A stretch of 64,000 nt of DNA from Candidatus Poseidoniaceae archaeon. GTDB lineage: Archaea > Thermoplasmatota > Poseidoniia > Poseidoniales > Poseidoniaceae. Below the pieces are notes generated by a model. The model was not told the origin of the DNA. It saw only the letters and a program-made list of their open reading frames with translations, and did not search any database. Position numbers and translations under genes: made by a program. The DNA lies in NCBI GenBank assembly GCA_938084675.1, contig CALKGM010000006.1:1-64000 (forward strand), given 5' to 3'. This document shows, one piece after another, positions 24,724 through 34,853 of the stretch (positions within the stretch are counted from its first letter, which is position 1; each line of letters begins with the position of its first letter).

Positions 24724-27700
24724 ATGGCAGAAATAGTCTACTTGGATTCCCCTATGGAATCCGAACCTCTTTACGAACAGCTCTGTCCACCTGTTCGTCG
24801 ATGGTTTAGAGACAAGTTTCCGGATTTCACTGCCCCTCAAAAACTTGCAATTCCATCTATCATGAACAAGGAACATCTCCTTCTTTGTTCACCAACTGGT
24901 TCGGGTAAGACCTTGACGGCATTTCTTTCAATCATTGATAATTTGGTTCGACTTTCCTTGGACCAGAAGTTGGAGAAAAAGGTTCACGCGATTTATATTT
25001 CCCCAATCAAAGCTCTCGCCAACGATATCCAGCGTAACCTCATAGGTCCTCTCAAGGAAATAACGGAGAATTATCTCCCCGACCGCGCCCAGGAGATTCG
25101 TGTCGGCTTGCGAACCGGAGATACCTCCCAATCGGACCGACAGAAGATGCTTAGAAAACCCCCGCATATTCTTATTACGACACCTGAAAGTTTGGCGATT
25201 GCCATCACCTCTCCGCGCTTCCAGCCCATTGTTAGCGAAGTGGAATACATGATCATTGACGAACTGCATTCGATGGTTTCCACCAAGCGAGGCGTTCATC
25301 TTTCGTTAACACTTTCTTTACTTGATACGCTTTTGAAAAATCCTGTTCAACGCATCGGTATTTCAGCCACCATGGAACCCTTAGAGACCGTCGCTGAATA
25401 TCTTGTGAGCAGTGATGATAGAGAGGCAAGAGGCCAAGTCACCAAAGTATCGATCGCTAAAATTTCAGGTTCCAGAGAACTCGATTTGGATATTCTCATC
25501 ACGCATCCAAAGTTTAGCGATTTACCAGTGATGAAAATTCTTGAATACAATATTGAAGCCATTGCAGACCTCATCAGTGCCCATACGACCACTCTTGTCT
25601 TCGCCAATACGAGGAAAATGACTGAAACAATCGTTCAGCGTCTACGTCCGTTCTTGGGAGATTTAGTAGCAGGGCATCACGGTTCTATGGACAAGAACAT
25701 CCGATTGGATGTTGAACGTAAACTCAAATTGGGACATCTTCGAGCAGTTGTAACTTCATCGTCTCTTGAAATGGGAATAGACATCGGGTCGGTTGACCTC
25801 GTTTTGCAGGTGGGTAGTCCTGGAGATATCGCCACTGCTTTGCAGCGCATTGGACGAGCAGGCCACCATGTTGGGGGAATACCGCGTGCTAGATTCCTTC
25901 CATCAAGTGTTGACGATTTGATTGAACTGGCTGCACTGCAAGCTGCAATCCAAACAGGTGATATGGACCGTCTTGATTTCCCACAAAATTGTCTGGATGT
26001 TGTAGCACAATTCATGATTGGTCTTGTTATTATCAATCAACTTGACATCGATGAGGCCTATGAAATCATTGTGAATTCATGGTCATACCGAAATTTCCAA
26101 TATGACGACTTCATTGAAGTATTGGACATGCTCGAAGAAGAACGAAGGGTTTGGGTTGATTGGGAAGAGAACATTTACGGTAAACGTGGATATTCTCGCA
26201 TGATTTACTATACGAATATCGGAACTATTGCACCTGATAATTCCTATCTCGTATTCAATGCCGAAGGTTCAATTCTTGGACAATTGTCCGGTTCCTTCGT
26301 CTCAAATCTACGAGGTGGTGATGTCATTCTTCTCGGCGGTTCCACCTATAGAGTGACCAACATACAAGGTACGAGAGTCAATGTCACATCAGTCACAGGT
26401 CATCGTCCGACCATTCCATCATGGTCGGGAGAAGCACGTTCTCGGAGTCGCGAATTGTCAAAGGCCCTCCTTGACCTCATCGGACACTGTATCGTTGCAC
26501 TTCGGCGTGAACAAGACCCGCGGGTCTTATTGCGTGATGCCTATGGTCTTTCCAAGGAAGTAGCCAGCGCTATTGCTCGTCATCTTGAAGAGCATTCAAT
26601 CGACTCGTTCCAAGTGCCGGACCCTGATCGAATTCTCGTGGAGCAGGTTATCACTGGAGCCCACCCCACCTACATGATTACCACTTGCCGTGGCCGCGGG
26701 TTCAATACAGCACTTGGATATTTTATGGCCGGATTGGCTGAAGCAAACAACATTTCAGTTATTGAGATGTCCTTTGATGAAAACGGACTGCTGCTCCGAA
26801 CCTCTCAGGAAGTCGACCCCGGTGAGATGTATACTGCATTCCGAAACAACAACCACATTGAAGTCATTGAACGGTACATCATCAATACTCAAATATTTGC
26901 AAAGAGGTTTAGAGAGGTTTCAGGACGGTCGTTGATCATTCCAAAACGAATGGGAGCAGAGGAAATCAGTCCGCAACAATTCCAACAGAGAGCCGAAGCC
27001 TTACTCAACAAACATCGGACAACAGATGGTAGTCTGTTAATGCGTGAGGCAAAGAACGAAATCATGTTTGGCGATATTGACATGATTGGCCTTGAGGCCT
27101 TTTTACAAGCCTGTATGAACGGTGATGCTCGGATTGTCCACACCAAGGTTGTCGTTCCTTCTCGATTGGGTATGTCGCTCTTCATGTCGGCCTTTGAAGA
27201 CTTGATGTCAATGAAAACAAGGGCGTTTTTGGTCAAAGATATCGACCCAGCCATCCTTCAACGCTTACTGGGAACCCGTTCCTTAGCAACGGAGTTAACG
27301 GCCGAGCAATTGACCGAGTTTTATGCTAATAAGGCGCCCGTTCCGACGAATTCAAAGGAACTGTTCCGCCTTATGAGTCACGGTGGCGGCCTTGACCGAG
27401 GATTTCAGAACCCACTTTACAAAGAGAAACTTGCTAACATCGCGAATTCAACCATTGCCGGATGGGTTGAAGAACTGATACAGTCCGGTGAAATTACGAA
27501 AGTAGACGGTACAGGTCAAGAAGAACTTGATGGAAAATGGTTCTCTCCATACATGGCAGAAATTCACGGTACACTCGGATGCTTGGCTGTTAATGGGGGC
27601 AAGGAAGTAGAAGACCTGCGAGAACTTCATACGCGTGGAATTACCTACAAAACTGCAACCGAATTTGATGGTACTACACCAACGGTGTGGGAGGAACAAA

Positions 27701-30006
27701 TCCTAAGCGATCCTCAAGAAGCCATGCGCGTAAAAATCATTGAAATGTTAGGTTCTGAAGGGCCGAAGACTTCCGATGAACTTGACCTCCGTCTCCCCTT
27801 CCCCCTTGCCCTCATTGAGCGAGTTTTACACAACCTTGAAACTCGCAATGTAATTTCAGTTGGCTTCTTCCGTCAAACTGACGATGCTGAATACATTCTC
27901 AAAGTCGATGAGCATCGTTTGACCGGCGGTAAAGAAGAAGTTGTTGAATACCGATGGATTCAGAATATGGTGCTTGAAAAGTCATTCAAACAATATGACG
28001 ATGGATTCTCTGCATTCAATGAACATGTTCTCTTCCAGAAACAGCAAGAACTTCTTTACCGAATTAATGAATTTAAATTCAGTGACTGGAAAGATGTACA
28101 ATTGGATTCGGACGTGATCATGGGACGATTGCTCCACAATCGGATTGGATACACTACAAAGCGCAACATTGGCGTCCTCCTCGGGCTGAAACCAGAGCCG
28201 TGGATTGGGCCTATGGAAGATGAAATTCTGAGTAAAATCCCACCTGGGGAAAATGTAACTCGCCAAGAGATCATGGCCAATTATCCAAAAGGTGATGAAC
28301 ACAAAGCGTTACAACGTGACCTCAAGAATGCTCTTTCAAATCTTGAACGACAAATGCTCGTTGTCAAACAATTTGAAGAGGTCTCCGGTAGAAGGCGTCG
28401 TCTCTCTTTATTCCACAGGGTTCACGGTGTTTACGAACCATTGAGTTTTGAGGATGCATTGGAAGAAATCATTCGACGAATGGGTCCTGTGAAAGCGAAC
28501 ACGCTCCGCTTCTATGTGTCCCGAAGTTACGAAGACCTTACCATTGCTTTGATGAACCTTGAGAAAGAAGGGCGAATATCCAAGATCGTTGCTTTGGTAC
28601 CCGAACCAGAAGCCTTCTTTTGTGCACCCGATGAAGTGGAATTACTCCTTCGCCCAAGAAGAGAAGACCGAACCGTTCGTATTCTCACCCAATCCGACCC
28701 GTATGTCTCTCGGTTTATTTGGGAAGTTCGAAGCGTTCTGGACCGTGGATGGTATCTTCCAATCTTCAAGGGAGTTGACCCCATCGGTAAGGTTCTCATG
28801 TTCAAGGTAAACGATTATCTCGAAATAAAAGACCTCCATGTTCCAACAGCGTACTTGGATGAGTTTTGCCGTGCATTCGAAATTCTCCTCGACAACCACG
28901 CTGCCCAACTCGTGGATGTAGCGGTATTGTCAAACTTCAACAGCGAGCCCATTACTGCTCTTGATGAAACAACTCGAAGCGCATTGGAATCGATTGGCTT
29001 CAAGGTGACTGGGGAACGAATGATTCGGGGTGCTATCGTTGATCCGCAACCACGAGAAATTGCAGAGCGAGCATTGTTCCATAAACACCACCTTCATCAA
29101 GCGACCCGTCATGAAAACGAAATTCTTGCACTAAAGAAAGTCACAGAGATTCGTGATGACTTTGCACTCCGTGGACGTTGTGAATTGTACCGTGTGAATC
29201 TCAAGAGCATGGCGAGTGCCCACCGACTTCATCAAGGAATCAATCTCCGAGGGCATCAAGTGTGGGCATCATACGAACATTTCCAAGACATCCTCGCAAT
29301 TCGTAACGAGCCAGCAGATGATGAGTTATGGGATGTTGTAGAATTCTTCAGTACCAATTCAGACCCGAACCTGTTCAAAGAACGTCACGCACTCAGTCAA
29401 GCTGAATTTAGAAAGTTAGTCCAACCACTGATTCGCAGCGGTCACATCGTCCAAGACTTCCGCGGGGGCTTTAGAACCGTTCAACTCAGGCCGAATGTTG
29501 ACCGAGTTGAGCTACGTCGAGAATTTATTCGTAAACTGGTTGAACAATATCCAGTCATTACCTTGAGGCAACTTACTCAACTTGCGGGTACATCATTCAA
29601 ACCCGAGGAACTCAAGGCCGTGTTGAACGTCTTTGAGGAAGATGAAACACTCATCAAAGGGTTCCTGATAGAAGATTTCCACCAAGTGTGTTGGGGTAGA
29701 AAGGAATTGTTAGAGGAGGCTCGCTCGATTCCCTCAATACGTGACTTTGTCCTACCGCCCTCCGACCCGATAGCACCGTACTTTGCAGATATTATGAAGG
29801 AACGATTTGGCTTTGGCTCTGCATATTTGGTGTTTAGAAATGCTGAGCCAGTGGCCGCTTTCAAAGCGAATACTCGCAACAAAATTATTGATGTCAAGGA
29901 TTACGAAGGTTCAGAAAAAGCATGGCGTATCGTCAAAGAATTCGCTTGGGAGCATCAAATGCCGCTGCAAACCGACTTGAGAATTGGTGGCAAAAAGTTG
30001 CAATGA
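24724..30006 (+). CDS. lhr: Long-form Lhr superfamily 2 helicase
   Basis: A 1760-residue DNA/RNA helicase of the Lhr (large helicase-related) family. RecA1 holds Walker A SPTGSGKTLTAF (about 57), TPESLA, the DELH box (about 178) and ISATMEP (about 213); RecA2 holds VFANTRKMTE, GHHGSMDKNIR (about 317) and QRIGRAGHHVGG (about 373). A winged-helix and Lhr-specific domain follow to about residue 850. The remaining 900 residues are an Lhr-CTD-like extension: repeated small winged helices, then near the C-terminus WGRKELLEEARS and FVLPPSDPIAPYF, like the AlkZ/YcaQ-type fold seen in bacterial Lhr-CTD. Most archaeal Lhr proteins I know consist of the core alone, so this is unusually long. Role in repair of replication or RNA-DNA structures is inferred from the family. 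Confidence 0.88.
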   Translation: MAEIVYLDSPMESEPLYEQLCPPVRRWFRDKFPDFTAPQKLAIPSIMNKEHLLLCSPTGSGKTLTAFLSIIDNLVRLSLDQKLEKKVHAIYISPIKALANDIQRNLIGPLKEITENYLPDRAQEIRVGLRTGDTSQSDRQKMLRKPPHILITTPESLAIAITSPRFQPIVSEVEYMIIDELHSMVSTKRGVHLSLTLSLLDTLLKNPVQRIGISATMEPLETVAEYLVSSDDREARGQVTKVSIAKISGSRELDLDILITHPKFSDLPVMKILEYNIEAIADLISAHTTTLVFANTRKMTETIVQRLRPFLGDLVAGHHGSMDKNIRLDVERKLKLGHLRAVVTSSSLEMGIDIGSVDLVLQVGSPGDIATALQRIGRAGHHVGGIPRARFLPSSVDDLIELAALQAAIQTGDMDRLDFPQNCLDVVAQFMIGLVIINQLDIDEAYEIIVNSWSYRNFQYDDFIEVLDMLEEERRVWVDWEENIYGKRGYSRMIYYTNIGTIAPDNSYLVFNAEGSILGQLSGSFVSNLRGGDVILLGGSTYRVTNIQGTRVNVTSVTGHRPTIPSWSGEARSRSRELSKALLDLIGHCIVALRREQDPRVLLRDAYGLSKEVASAIARHLEEHSIDSFQVPDPDRILVEQVITGAHPTYMITTCRGRGFNTALGYFMAGLAEANNISVIEMSFDENGLLLRTSQEVDPGEMYTAFRNNNHIEVIERYIINTQIFAKRFREVSGRSLIIPKRMGAEEISPQQFQQRAEALLNKHRTTDGSLLMREAKNEIMFGDIDMIGLEAFLQACMNGDARIVHTKVVVPSRLGMSLFMSAFEDLMSMKTRAFLVKDIDPAILQRLLGTRSLATELTAEQLTEFYANKAPVPTNSKELFRLMSHGGGLDRGFQNPLYKEKLANIANSTIAGWVEELIQSGEITKVDGTGQEELDGKWFSPYMAEIHGTLGCLAVNGGKEVEDLRELHTRGITYKTATEFDGTTPTVWEEQILSDPQEAMRVKIIEMLGSEGPKTSDELDLRLPFPLALIERVLHNLETRNVISVGFFRQTDDAEYILKVDEHRLTGGKEEVVEYRWIQNMVLEKSFKQYDDGFSAFNEHVLFQKQQELLYRINEFKFSDWKDVQLDSDVIMGRLLHNRIGYTTKRNIGVLLGLKPEPWIGPMEDEILSKIPPGENVTRQEIMANYPKGDEHKALQRDLKNALSNLERQMLVVKQFEEVSGRRRRLSLFHRVHGVYEPLSFEDALEEIIRRMGPVKANTLRFYVSRSYEDLTIALMNLEKEGRISKIVALVPEPEAFFCAPDEVELLLRPRREDRTVRILTQSDPYVSRFIWEVRSVLDRGWYLPIFKGVDPIGKVLMFKVNDYLEIKDLHVPTAYLDEFCRAFEILLDNHAAQLVDVAVLSNFNSEPITALDETTRSALESIGFKVTGERMIRGAIVDPQPREIAERALFHKHHLHQATRHENEILALKKVTEIRDDFALRGRCELYRVNLKSMASAHRLHQGINLRGHQVWASYEHFQDILAIRNEPADDELWDVVEFFSTNSDPNLFKERHALSQAEFRKLVQPLIRSGHIVQDFRGGFRTVQLRPNVDRVELRREFIRKLVEQYPVITLRQLTQLAGTSFKPEELKAVLNVFEEDETLIKGFLIEDFHQVCWGRKELLEEARSIPSIRDFVLPPSDPIAPYFADIMKERFGFGSAYLVFRNAEPVAAFKANTRNKIIDVKDYEGSEKAWRIVKEFAWEHQMPLQTDLRIGGKKLQ

Positions 30007-30084
30007 TGCGAGCAGCTTGAATCGTAGAATTCATTGTCCCTTCAGCGATGTGTTACCTTTTTTGTCAAAACAGCATACCAATTT

Positions 30085-30109
30085 TTTGATAAGGGATGAA
30101 TGTATCAAA
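30085..30109. repeat. 7-bp inverted repeat just before the surface-protein start
   Basis: TTTGATA (30085-30091) and TATCAAA (30103-30109) are perfect inverted arms with an 11-base spacer containing AGGGATGAA. The second arm ends 6 bases before ATG 30116. It could form a hairpin over the ribosome site or be a regulator site. A T-run at 30056-30063 upstream may terminate the Lhr message. Confidence 0.3.
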
Positions 30110-30115
30110 CAGTTC

Positions 30116-33100
30116 ATGAAGAAGTCTCTTGCACTTGTCATATTGTTCCTCGCCAGTCTGGTAACTCCCATGGTAGGGACCTCACAATCGGAAACACCAG
30201 CGTCCATGGAAGTGTTGCATACAGTGGTTAACCCTGCGAACAACAACACATACCACCTTCTCTCCGCTGCATCTTGGGAGGATTCTGCTTCCTACGCCCA
30301 GTCATTGGGGGGCTTCTTGACGACGGTTGATGATGAAGCAGAAAACACGTGGCTGTTTGACACTTTTGCTTCATGGGGCAATCAATCTCGACACTTGTGG
30401 ACGGGCCTTTCTGATTCCAGCGACGAAGGAAATTACCGCTGGCACGACGGAACACCGTTCCTCTACCGAGATTGGGGCGATTCACAACCTTCAGCTGGCG
30501 GCGACGAAGATTACGTTCACATCGCAAGCACAAACATGGGAAACATCATGCCAGGCACATGGAATGACTTAGAAAACGATCCACAATATTTCCCAGTGTA
30601 TGGCGTTGTTGAAATCGGTCCTGGTGCGGATTTCTCGTTGAGATTCAATGGAGATGGGGATCATGTCGTTGTGAACCATGATGAGGGAATGGATTTTTCA
30701 AATTCAACTAGTTTGTCTCTTGAAGCATGGATTTATCCCTTCACCGATGAGGGATTACAATTCATCATGATGAAAGGCGATTACGGTTGGGGGCTTTATC
30801 TAAATGGGGATACACTTGCCTATTCATCGCAATACAGCCTATCTCAGCATCCTGTTTCAAATCAAACCATTGAGGTTAACCAGTGGAACCATGTCCGGGT
30901 TGATATTCAAGCGGATGTCGGTGGCGAATTTTTCATCAACGATGAATCGGCAGGACTTATTGAACCGGAGAATGCCTTAATTCCACTCGGAGATTTTGGC
31001 TCGAATGATTGTTTTACATCCGGTGAAGACTGTGATGAATTTTACATCGGTCGGATGGGAGCAGGTTGCGATTGTAATTACTTTGAAGGAATGATGGACA
31101 ACCTTTCAATTTCAGCAAATGGAAATGATTCGAACGATTCAATTCTTATCTCTGAATGGTCCTTCCCTGAGGGTGAAGGCAGTCAAACAACAGATGGTAT
31201 GACGTCGGAGCGACAAGGCAGTATTGTTGGAGCTGATTGGGTCATGCCGGATGGAAGCATCGTCGCTCAGGCAGTTGAACTCTTCATTGGAGAAGAGTAC
31301 GAGATTGAAGAGGCAAGTGCTGGCGATACTCTTCTATTCTTCACAGAGGTCGAGGAATACACTCGTTCACTCTCGTGGTTTTCTTCTTCCTTCAAATTTG
31401 ATTACTTTGAAGATCCAGTGAATTATGAGGTTTACATCGGCTATGGAGCAATTCCTGATGCTTGGAACAACAACGGTTCCTTCACTGCTGATTTTGGCTG
31501 GGGGTACGAAGAATGGTCATGGCCAACCGAAGGCGTGGTATGGTTTGTACTCATTCCGGATGATGACCTTGAGGACTTACAGATCACACTTAATGCAGAT
31601 GTAGCAGACCCTCCGCCAACTTTGGATGAGATGACGGAACTTAAGCAAAGCATTGCAGTGACGAACCAAGAGATCGAATCACCTGGGAATTTCGATGATA
31701 TTGGTATGAATTACTACTACATCAATGTCACAGAGCCACTTGCAGATTTGCGCGTACGAACCTACGGCGGTCGTGGAAATGTTGATCTGGGAATGTCGTA
31801 CTACAGCCCTCCTCAACCTGATTATTTCTGGATATGGGAGGATGATTTTTCCGAGCCATCCGATGATGAAAAACCCGGTTCCACCTCGGTTGAACTAAGG
31901 GAGACATGGTCAACAGAACCAGGAAATGATGAAGAAGTTCATCTTTTTGATGTTGAACCTGGACTGTATTACATTACTGCTTACACAACTCGTATGGCTA
32001 GAGGGTACACCATTGTTGCAGACTTTGTATATCCTCCCGAAAATGTAGACCCTGAAGATGCTATCACCTTGACACCTGGAATTGAGTACGGTTTGCTAAG
32101 TGGATACGATGGACTCTCTCAGTATTTCAAGGTCGACGTTCCCCAGGGGACAGAACGACTCATCGTAGATTTGTCTGACGGTGATGGTGAAGCTGGACTC
32201 TATATGCGTCTGGACCAAGCCCCGACATCTTCAACCTATGATTACCATTCAACAAGCGAAGGTGCTGGTGACCGAATTGCGTTTAATGACCCTACTCCAG
32301 GTACTTGGTACATTCTTCTTAATTCCGAATCTGCATTTACCGGTGTGAACATTCTCGCAGAATTCGCAGACCGGTATGTCTGGGATTATGACGGAACGCC
32401 TATTCAAATTTTCAATGACGAACCGTTGGATGGAATCAGCATCCCCAAGGGGCAATCGATTGATTTGTATGCGATTATTGAAGAGCCAGGAGGCGTATTT
32501 GTTGTTGAAACCTATGGTGGTAGCGGAGATGTGCAAGTTGTGATCAATGGGGTTCAATATGAGATAATTTTCGGTGGTGGAGAAGGTCGCCCAGGTGACG
32601 ACTTTGGACTAGAAACTGAGACCGAAGAAGTCACGCTTAGGAGCGGCAAGTCCGGTACGAATCACATGGTTACTTTGTACTTCCCAATGAACGGCAGAAT
32701 GGATGTTGAGCTCATTGGAATTAGCGACGCAGAAGAAGTATCCATCGTTGCCTTCTGGGACGAATCTGATTTCCCGGTTGAGCCCGTAGACCCTGTTGAC
32801 CCTTCGAAACCTGTAAAGGCCACTTCATGTGTAGATCGAGCCAAAGAAGACTTTGCCTCATCAGACGAAGACGGCTCAGGGGTACTTGAACCGGATGAGA
32901 TTGGAATGGGAGACGATGACATGATCACCTCGGTAGGCCCAAGAATTTTGATGATTTATGATGCAAATGGAGATGGAGAAGTTGAGTACCGTGAATATCT
33001 TCAGGTAATGTGTTCTTGCGATAATGAAATGATGGTCCTTTACGACGAGATGTCTCAATTTGGCGGGAAGGTCTCCATAGAAGATCTTGAAAATCAAGAG

Positions 33101-33736
33101 ACCCAAAACGAGTACAATTTCACATCGGTAGATGCAAATAAAGATGGATTCATCGACCCTGATGAACTTGAAATCCTCATAGTATTGTGTGAAACGACAT
33201 TTACCGCCTTTGACAAAGATGGAGATGGCGTCCCCGATGAAGAAGATGCTTTCCCTGAGGACCCTGATGAATCGGTTGATACGGACGGTGACGGAGTGGG
33301 TGATAATGCAGACTTAGCCCCTAGCGTCGCCAACGATGTGATTTATTCTTCAGCCGCATTGATCCTCGTAATTCTCGCAGGATTGCTCTTCGCCTTCATG
33401 AGGAATAATCGTGACCAAACAAGCACCAAGGATTGGGGAGATGAACAACGGATGGATGCCGCTATCTTTGACATGAACCAGGGAGTGAATCCTTCCTTCG
33501 TAGATTCAGCAAGCGAACAGCATGATTCGGTACCTCCAATGACGCTTTCCGGAAGTTCGGGTTCCCCCGAGGTTCCGTCTGCACTTGACCTTCCAATGGA
33601 TTCCTTCGTTGATGCACCGGATGCTACCCTCATGGGTATGGTACTCGACGGGCAAGAAACGATTGAGTATCCTTCTGGTAGTGGTGTTCTATGGATTCGT
33701 GATGAACCTGAGCATGCATGGCAGCAAAAGTCGTGA
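30116..33736 (+). CDS. Secreted, membrane-anchored multi-domain surface protein (lectin, LamG-like, EF-hand)
   Basis: A protein of about 1206 residues. In order: signal peptide (1-25, MKKSLALVILFLASL); C-type lectin-like domain (about 43-167; LTTVDDEAENTWLFDTF, HLWTGLSD, WNDLENDP); LamG/concanavalin-like domain (about 171-361; LSLEAWIYPF); three PPC-like beta modules (about 510-620, 640-735, 755-870); an EF-hand pair plus one (DEDGSGVLEPDE at about 915, DANGDGEVEYRE at about 948, DANKDGFIDPDE at about 1005); thrombospondin type 3-like Asp repeats (DKDGDGVPDEEDAFPEDPDE at about 1032); a membrane helix (about 1076-1099) and a tail of about 107 residues. It likely binds glycans or particles in a calcium-dependent way (inference). 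The tail is long and lacks a PGF-CTERM signal. Upstream in-frame codons from 29984 would overlap lhr and spoil the signal peptide. Confidence 0.85.
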   Translation: MKKSLALVILFLASLVTPMVGTSQSETPASMEVLHTVVNPANNNTYHLLSAASWEDSASYAQSLGGFLTTVDDEAENTWLFDTFASWGNQSRHLWTGLSDSSDEGNYRWHDGTPFLYRDWGDSQPSAGGDEDYVHIASTNMGNIMPGTWNDLENDPQYFPVYGVVEIGPGADFSLRFNGDGDHVVVNHDEGMDFSNSTSLSLEAWIYPFTDEGLQFIMMKGDYGWGLYLNGDTLAYSSQYSLSQHPVSNQTIEVNQWNHVRVDIQADVGGEFFINDESAGLIEPENALIPLGDFGSNDCFTSGEDCDEFYIGRMGAGCDCNYFEGMMDNLSISANGNDSNDSILISEWSFPEGEGSQTTDGMTSERQGSIVGADWVMPDGSIVAQAVELFIGEEYEIEEASAGDTLLFFTEVEEYTRSLSWFSSSFKFDYFEDPVNYEVYIGYGAIPDAWNNNGSFTADFGWGYEEWSWPTEGVVWFVLIPDDDLEDLQITLNADVADPPPTLDEMTELKQSIAVTNQEIESPGNFDDIGMNYYYINVTEPLADLRVRTYGGRGNVDLGMSYYSPPQPDYFWIWEDDFSEPSDDEKPGSTSVELRETWSTEPGNDEEVHLFDVEPGLYYITAYTTRMARGYTIVADFVYPPENVDPEDAITLTPGIEYGLLSGYDGLSQYFKVDVPQGTERLIVDLSDGDGEAGLYMRLDQAPTSSTYDYHSTSEGAGDRIAFNDPTPGTWYILLNSESAFTGVNILAEFADRYVWDYDGTPIQIFNDEPLDGISIPKGQSIDLYAIIEEPGGVFVVETYGGSGDVQVVINGVQYEIIFGGGEGRPGDDFGLETETEEVTLRSGKSGTNHMVTLYFPMNGRMDVELIGISDAEEVSIVAFWDESDFPVEPVDPVDPSKPVKATSCVDRAKEDFASSDEDGSGVLEPDEIGMGDDDMITSVGPRILMIYDANGDGEVEYREYLQVMCSCDNEMMVLYDEMSQFGGKVSIEDLENQETQNEYNFTSVDANKDGFIDPDELEILIVLCETTFTAFDKDGDGVPDEEDAFPEDPDESVDTDGDGVGDNADLAPSVANDVIYSSAALILVILAGLLFAFMRNNRDQTSTKDWGDEQRMDAAIFDMNQGVNPSFVDSASEQHDSVPPMTLSGSSGSPEVPSALDLPMDSFVDAPDATLMGMVLDGQETIEYPSGSGVLWIRDEPEHAWQQKS

Positions 33737-33744
33737 ACTACCAT

Positions 33745-34839
33745 TCACGGAAGGACAAATCCATCCCACCTCGACATGTAGGTCACGAAGGTATCGCTAA
33801 GTCCTGCCTTTTTCAGGTGTTCAACAGAAAATGGAGGCTTCTTTGGAGATGAATTATCTTCCTCTAGTTGGCGTGGCCAATCATAATGGGCGATTCCCGC
33901 TCTTCCAACTCCGACCAAATCTGCCCCTTCTTCAAAAGCAAACCTCACATCCTCGCTATCCCAAATTTTACCGGTGGTGATGATGGGTATTCGTCCTTTT
34001 AGGTGTTGGCTGAACCACTTTGTGAGTGACATTTCTTGTCCGTTTTGGTCGGTTTTCATTTGGTATACATCCCAACAAGAAACGTGAATAAAATCCAGAC
34101 CCCACTCTACACACCATTGAGCAATCTGAAGGGTTTCATGCAGTTCAATACCTAAATCCCGTATGGTGGGAGAAAGTCGCACGCCCACGAGAAAATTCTC
34201 AGAGGTTCGAGCACGAACATTTTGGATGATGTGTTTCAACAACATTGAGCGGCCAAGAAGGTCTCCCCCCCACTGGTCCTTTCTTCGGTTTGTTTTCATT
34301 CCCAGAAATTGAGAGATAAGATAACTGTGCGCACCATGCAATTCGATACCACTAAATCCAGCTTCTTCACAACGGACAGCAGCATCACCAAATGAAATGA
34401 TAATGGATTCAATTTCTGCATGTGTGAGTTCCCTGGACGTCACCCCTTTCATGCTTGAATCGGTATTTTCAGAGGCTGAGACAGGCTGAACTCCTGTAAG
34501 TTCAATCGGTGCTCTCATTCCCCCATGAAACAGTTGTGCTAAGCTCACTGCGCCATGCAATGACAATTCCGATGCGAGGCGAGTAAGACCTGGCAACTGA
34601 TGGTCAGACCATACCCCAAGTTCACCCTCCCAACCACGGCCGTGTTCGGTGACATTGGCCGCCGCCGTAGTAACGATTCCAAAACCACCTTTGCTGCGAA
34701 GGGTGAGCCAATGATGTTCCTCGTTCGATAGAACACCATCCTCATGGCTCTGTTTATTTGTTAGAGCAGCAAGAACGGTCCGGTTTCGAACGGTCAATCC
34801 TGTTCGGGGAAATGTAAACTCAGACAGTACATCGTTCAT
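33745..34839 (-). CDS. Old-yellow-enzyme-family FMN oxidoreductase
   Basis: An FMN-dependent NADH:flavin oxidoreductase/ene-reductase with a TIM-barrel fold, about 364 residues. Seen in the sequence: RNRTVLAALTNKQSHEDG at the start, AQLFHGG for FMN binding, GIELHGAHSYLISQFL with the His pair used for substrate binding, NRRKDQWGG, and TTGKIWDSEDVRFAFEEGAD and VGVGRAGIAH in the phosphate-binding end. No 4Fe-4S cysteines or second domain of the 2,4-dienoyl-CoA reductase type are seen. ATG 34839 gives MNDVLSEFTFP; an in-frame TTG at 34857 overlaps the upstream gene. It lies 14 bases downstream of the archaeosortase gene on the same strand, so they are probably cotranscribed. Substrate unknown. 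Confidence 0.88.
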   Translation of the reverse strand: MNDVLSEFTFPRTGLTVRNRTVLAALTNKQSHEDGVLSNEEHHWLTLRSKGGFGIVTTAAANVTEHGRGWEGELGVWSDHQLPGLTRLASELSLHGAVSLAQLFHGGMRAPIELTGVQPVSASENTDSSMKGVTSRELTHAEIESIIISFGDAAVRCEEAGFSGIELHGAHSYLISQFLGMKTNRRKDQWGGDLLGRSMLLKHIIQNVRARTSENFLVGVRLSPTIRDLGIELHETLQIAQWCVEWGLDFIHVSCWDVYQMKTDQNGQEMSLTKWFSQHLKGRIPIITTGKIWDSEDVRFAFEEGADLVGVGRAGIAHYDWPRQLEEDNSSPKKPPFSVEHLKKAGLSDTFVTYMSRWDGFVLP

Positions 34840-34853
34840 TGCATCACCGTGCG

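Noticed and set aside
33400-33736. C-terminus of the surface protein considered as an archaeosortase (PGF-CTERM) substrate
   Set aside because: The helix is followed by about 107 polar residues instead of a short basic cluster, and no PGF-like motif precedes it.
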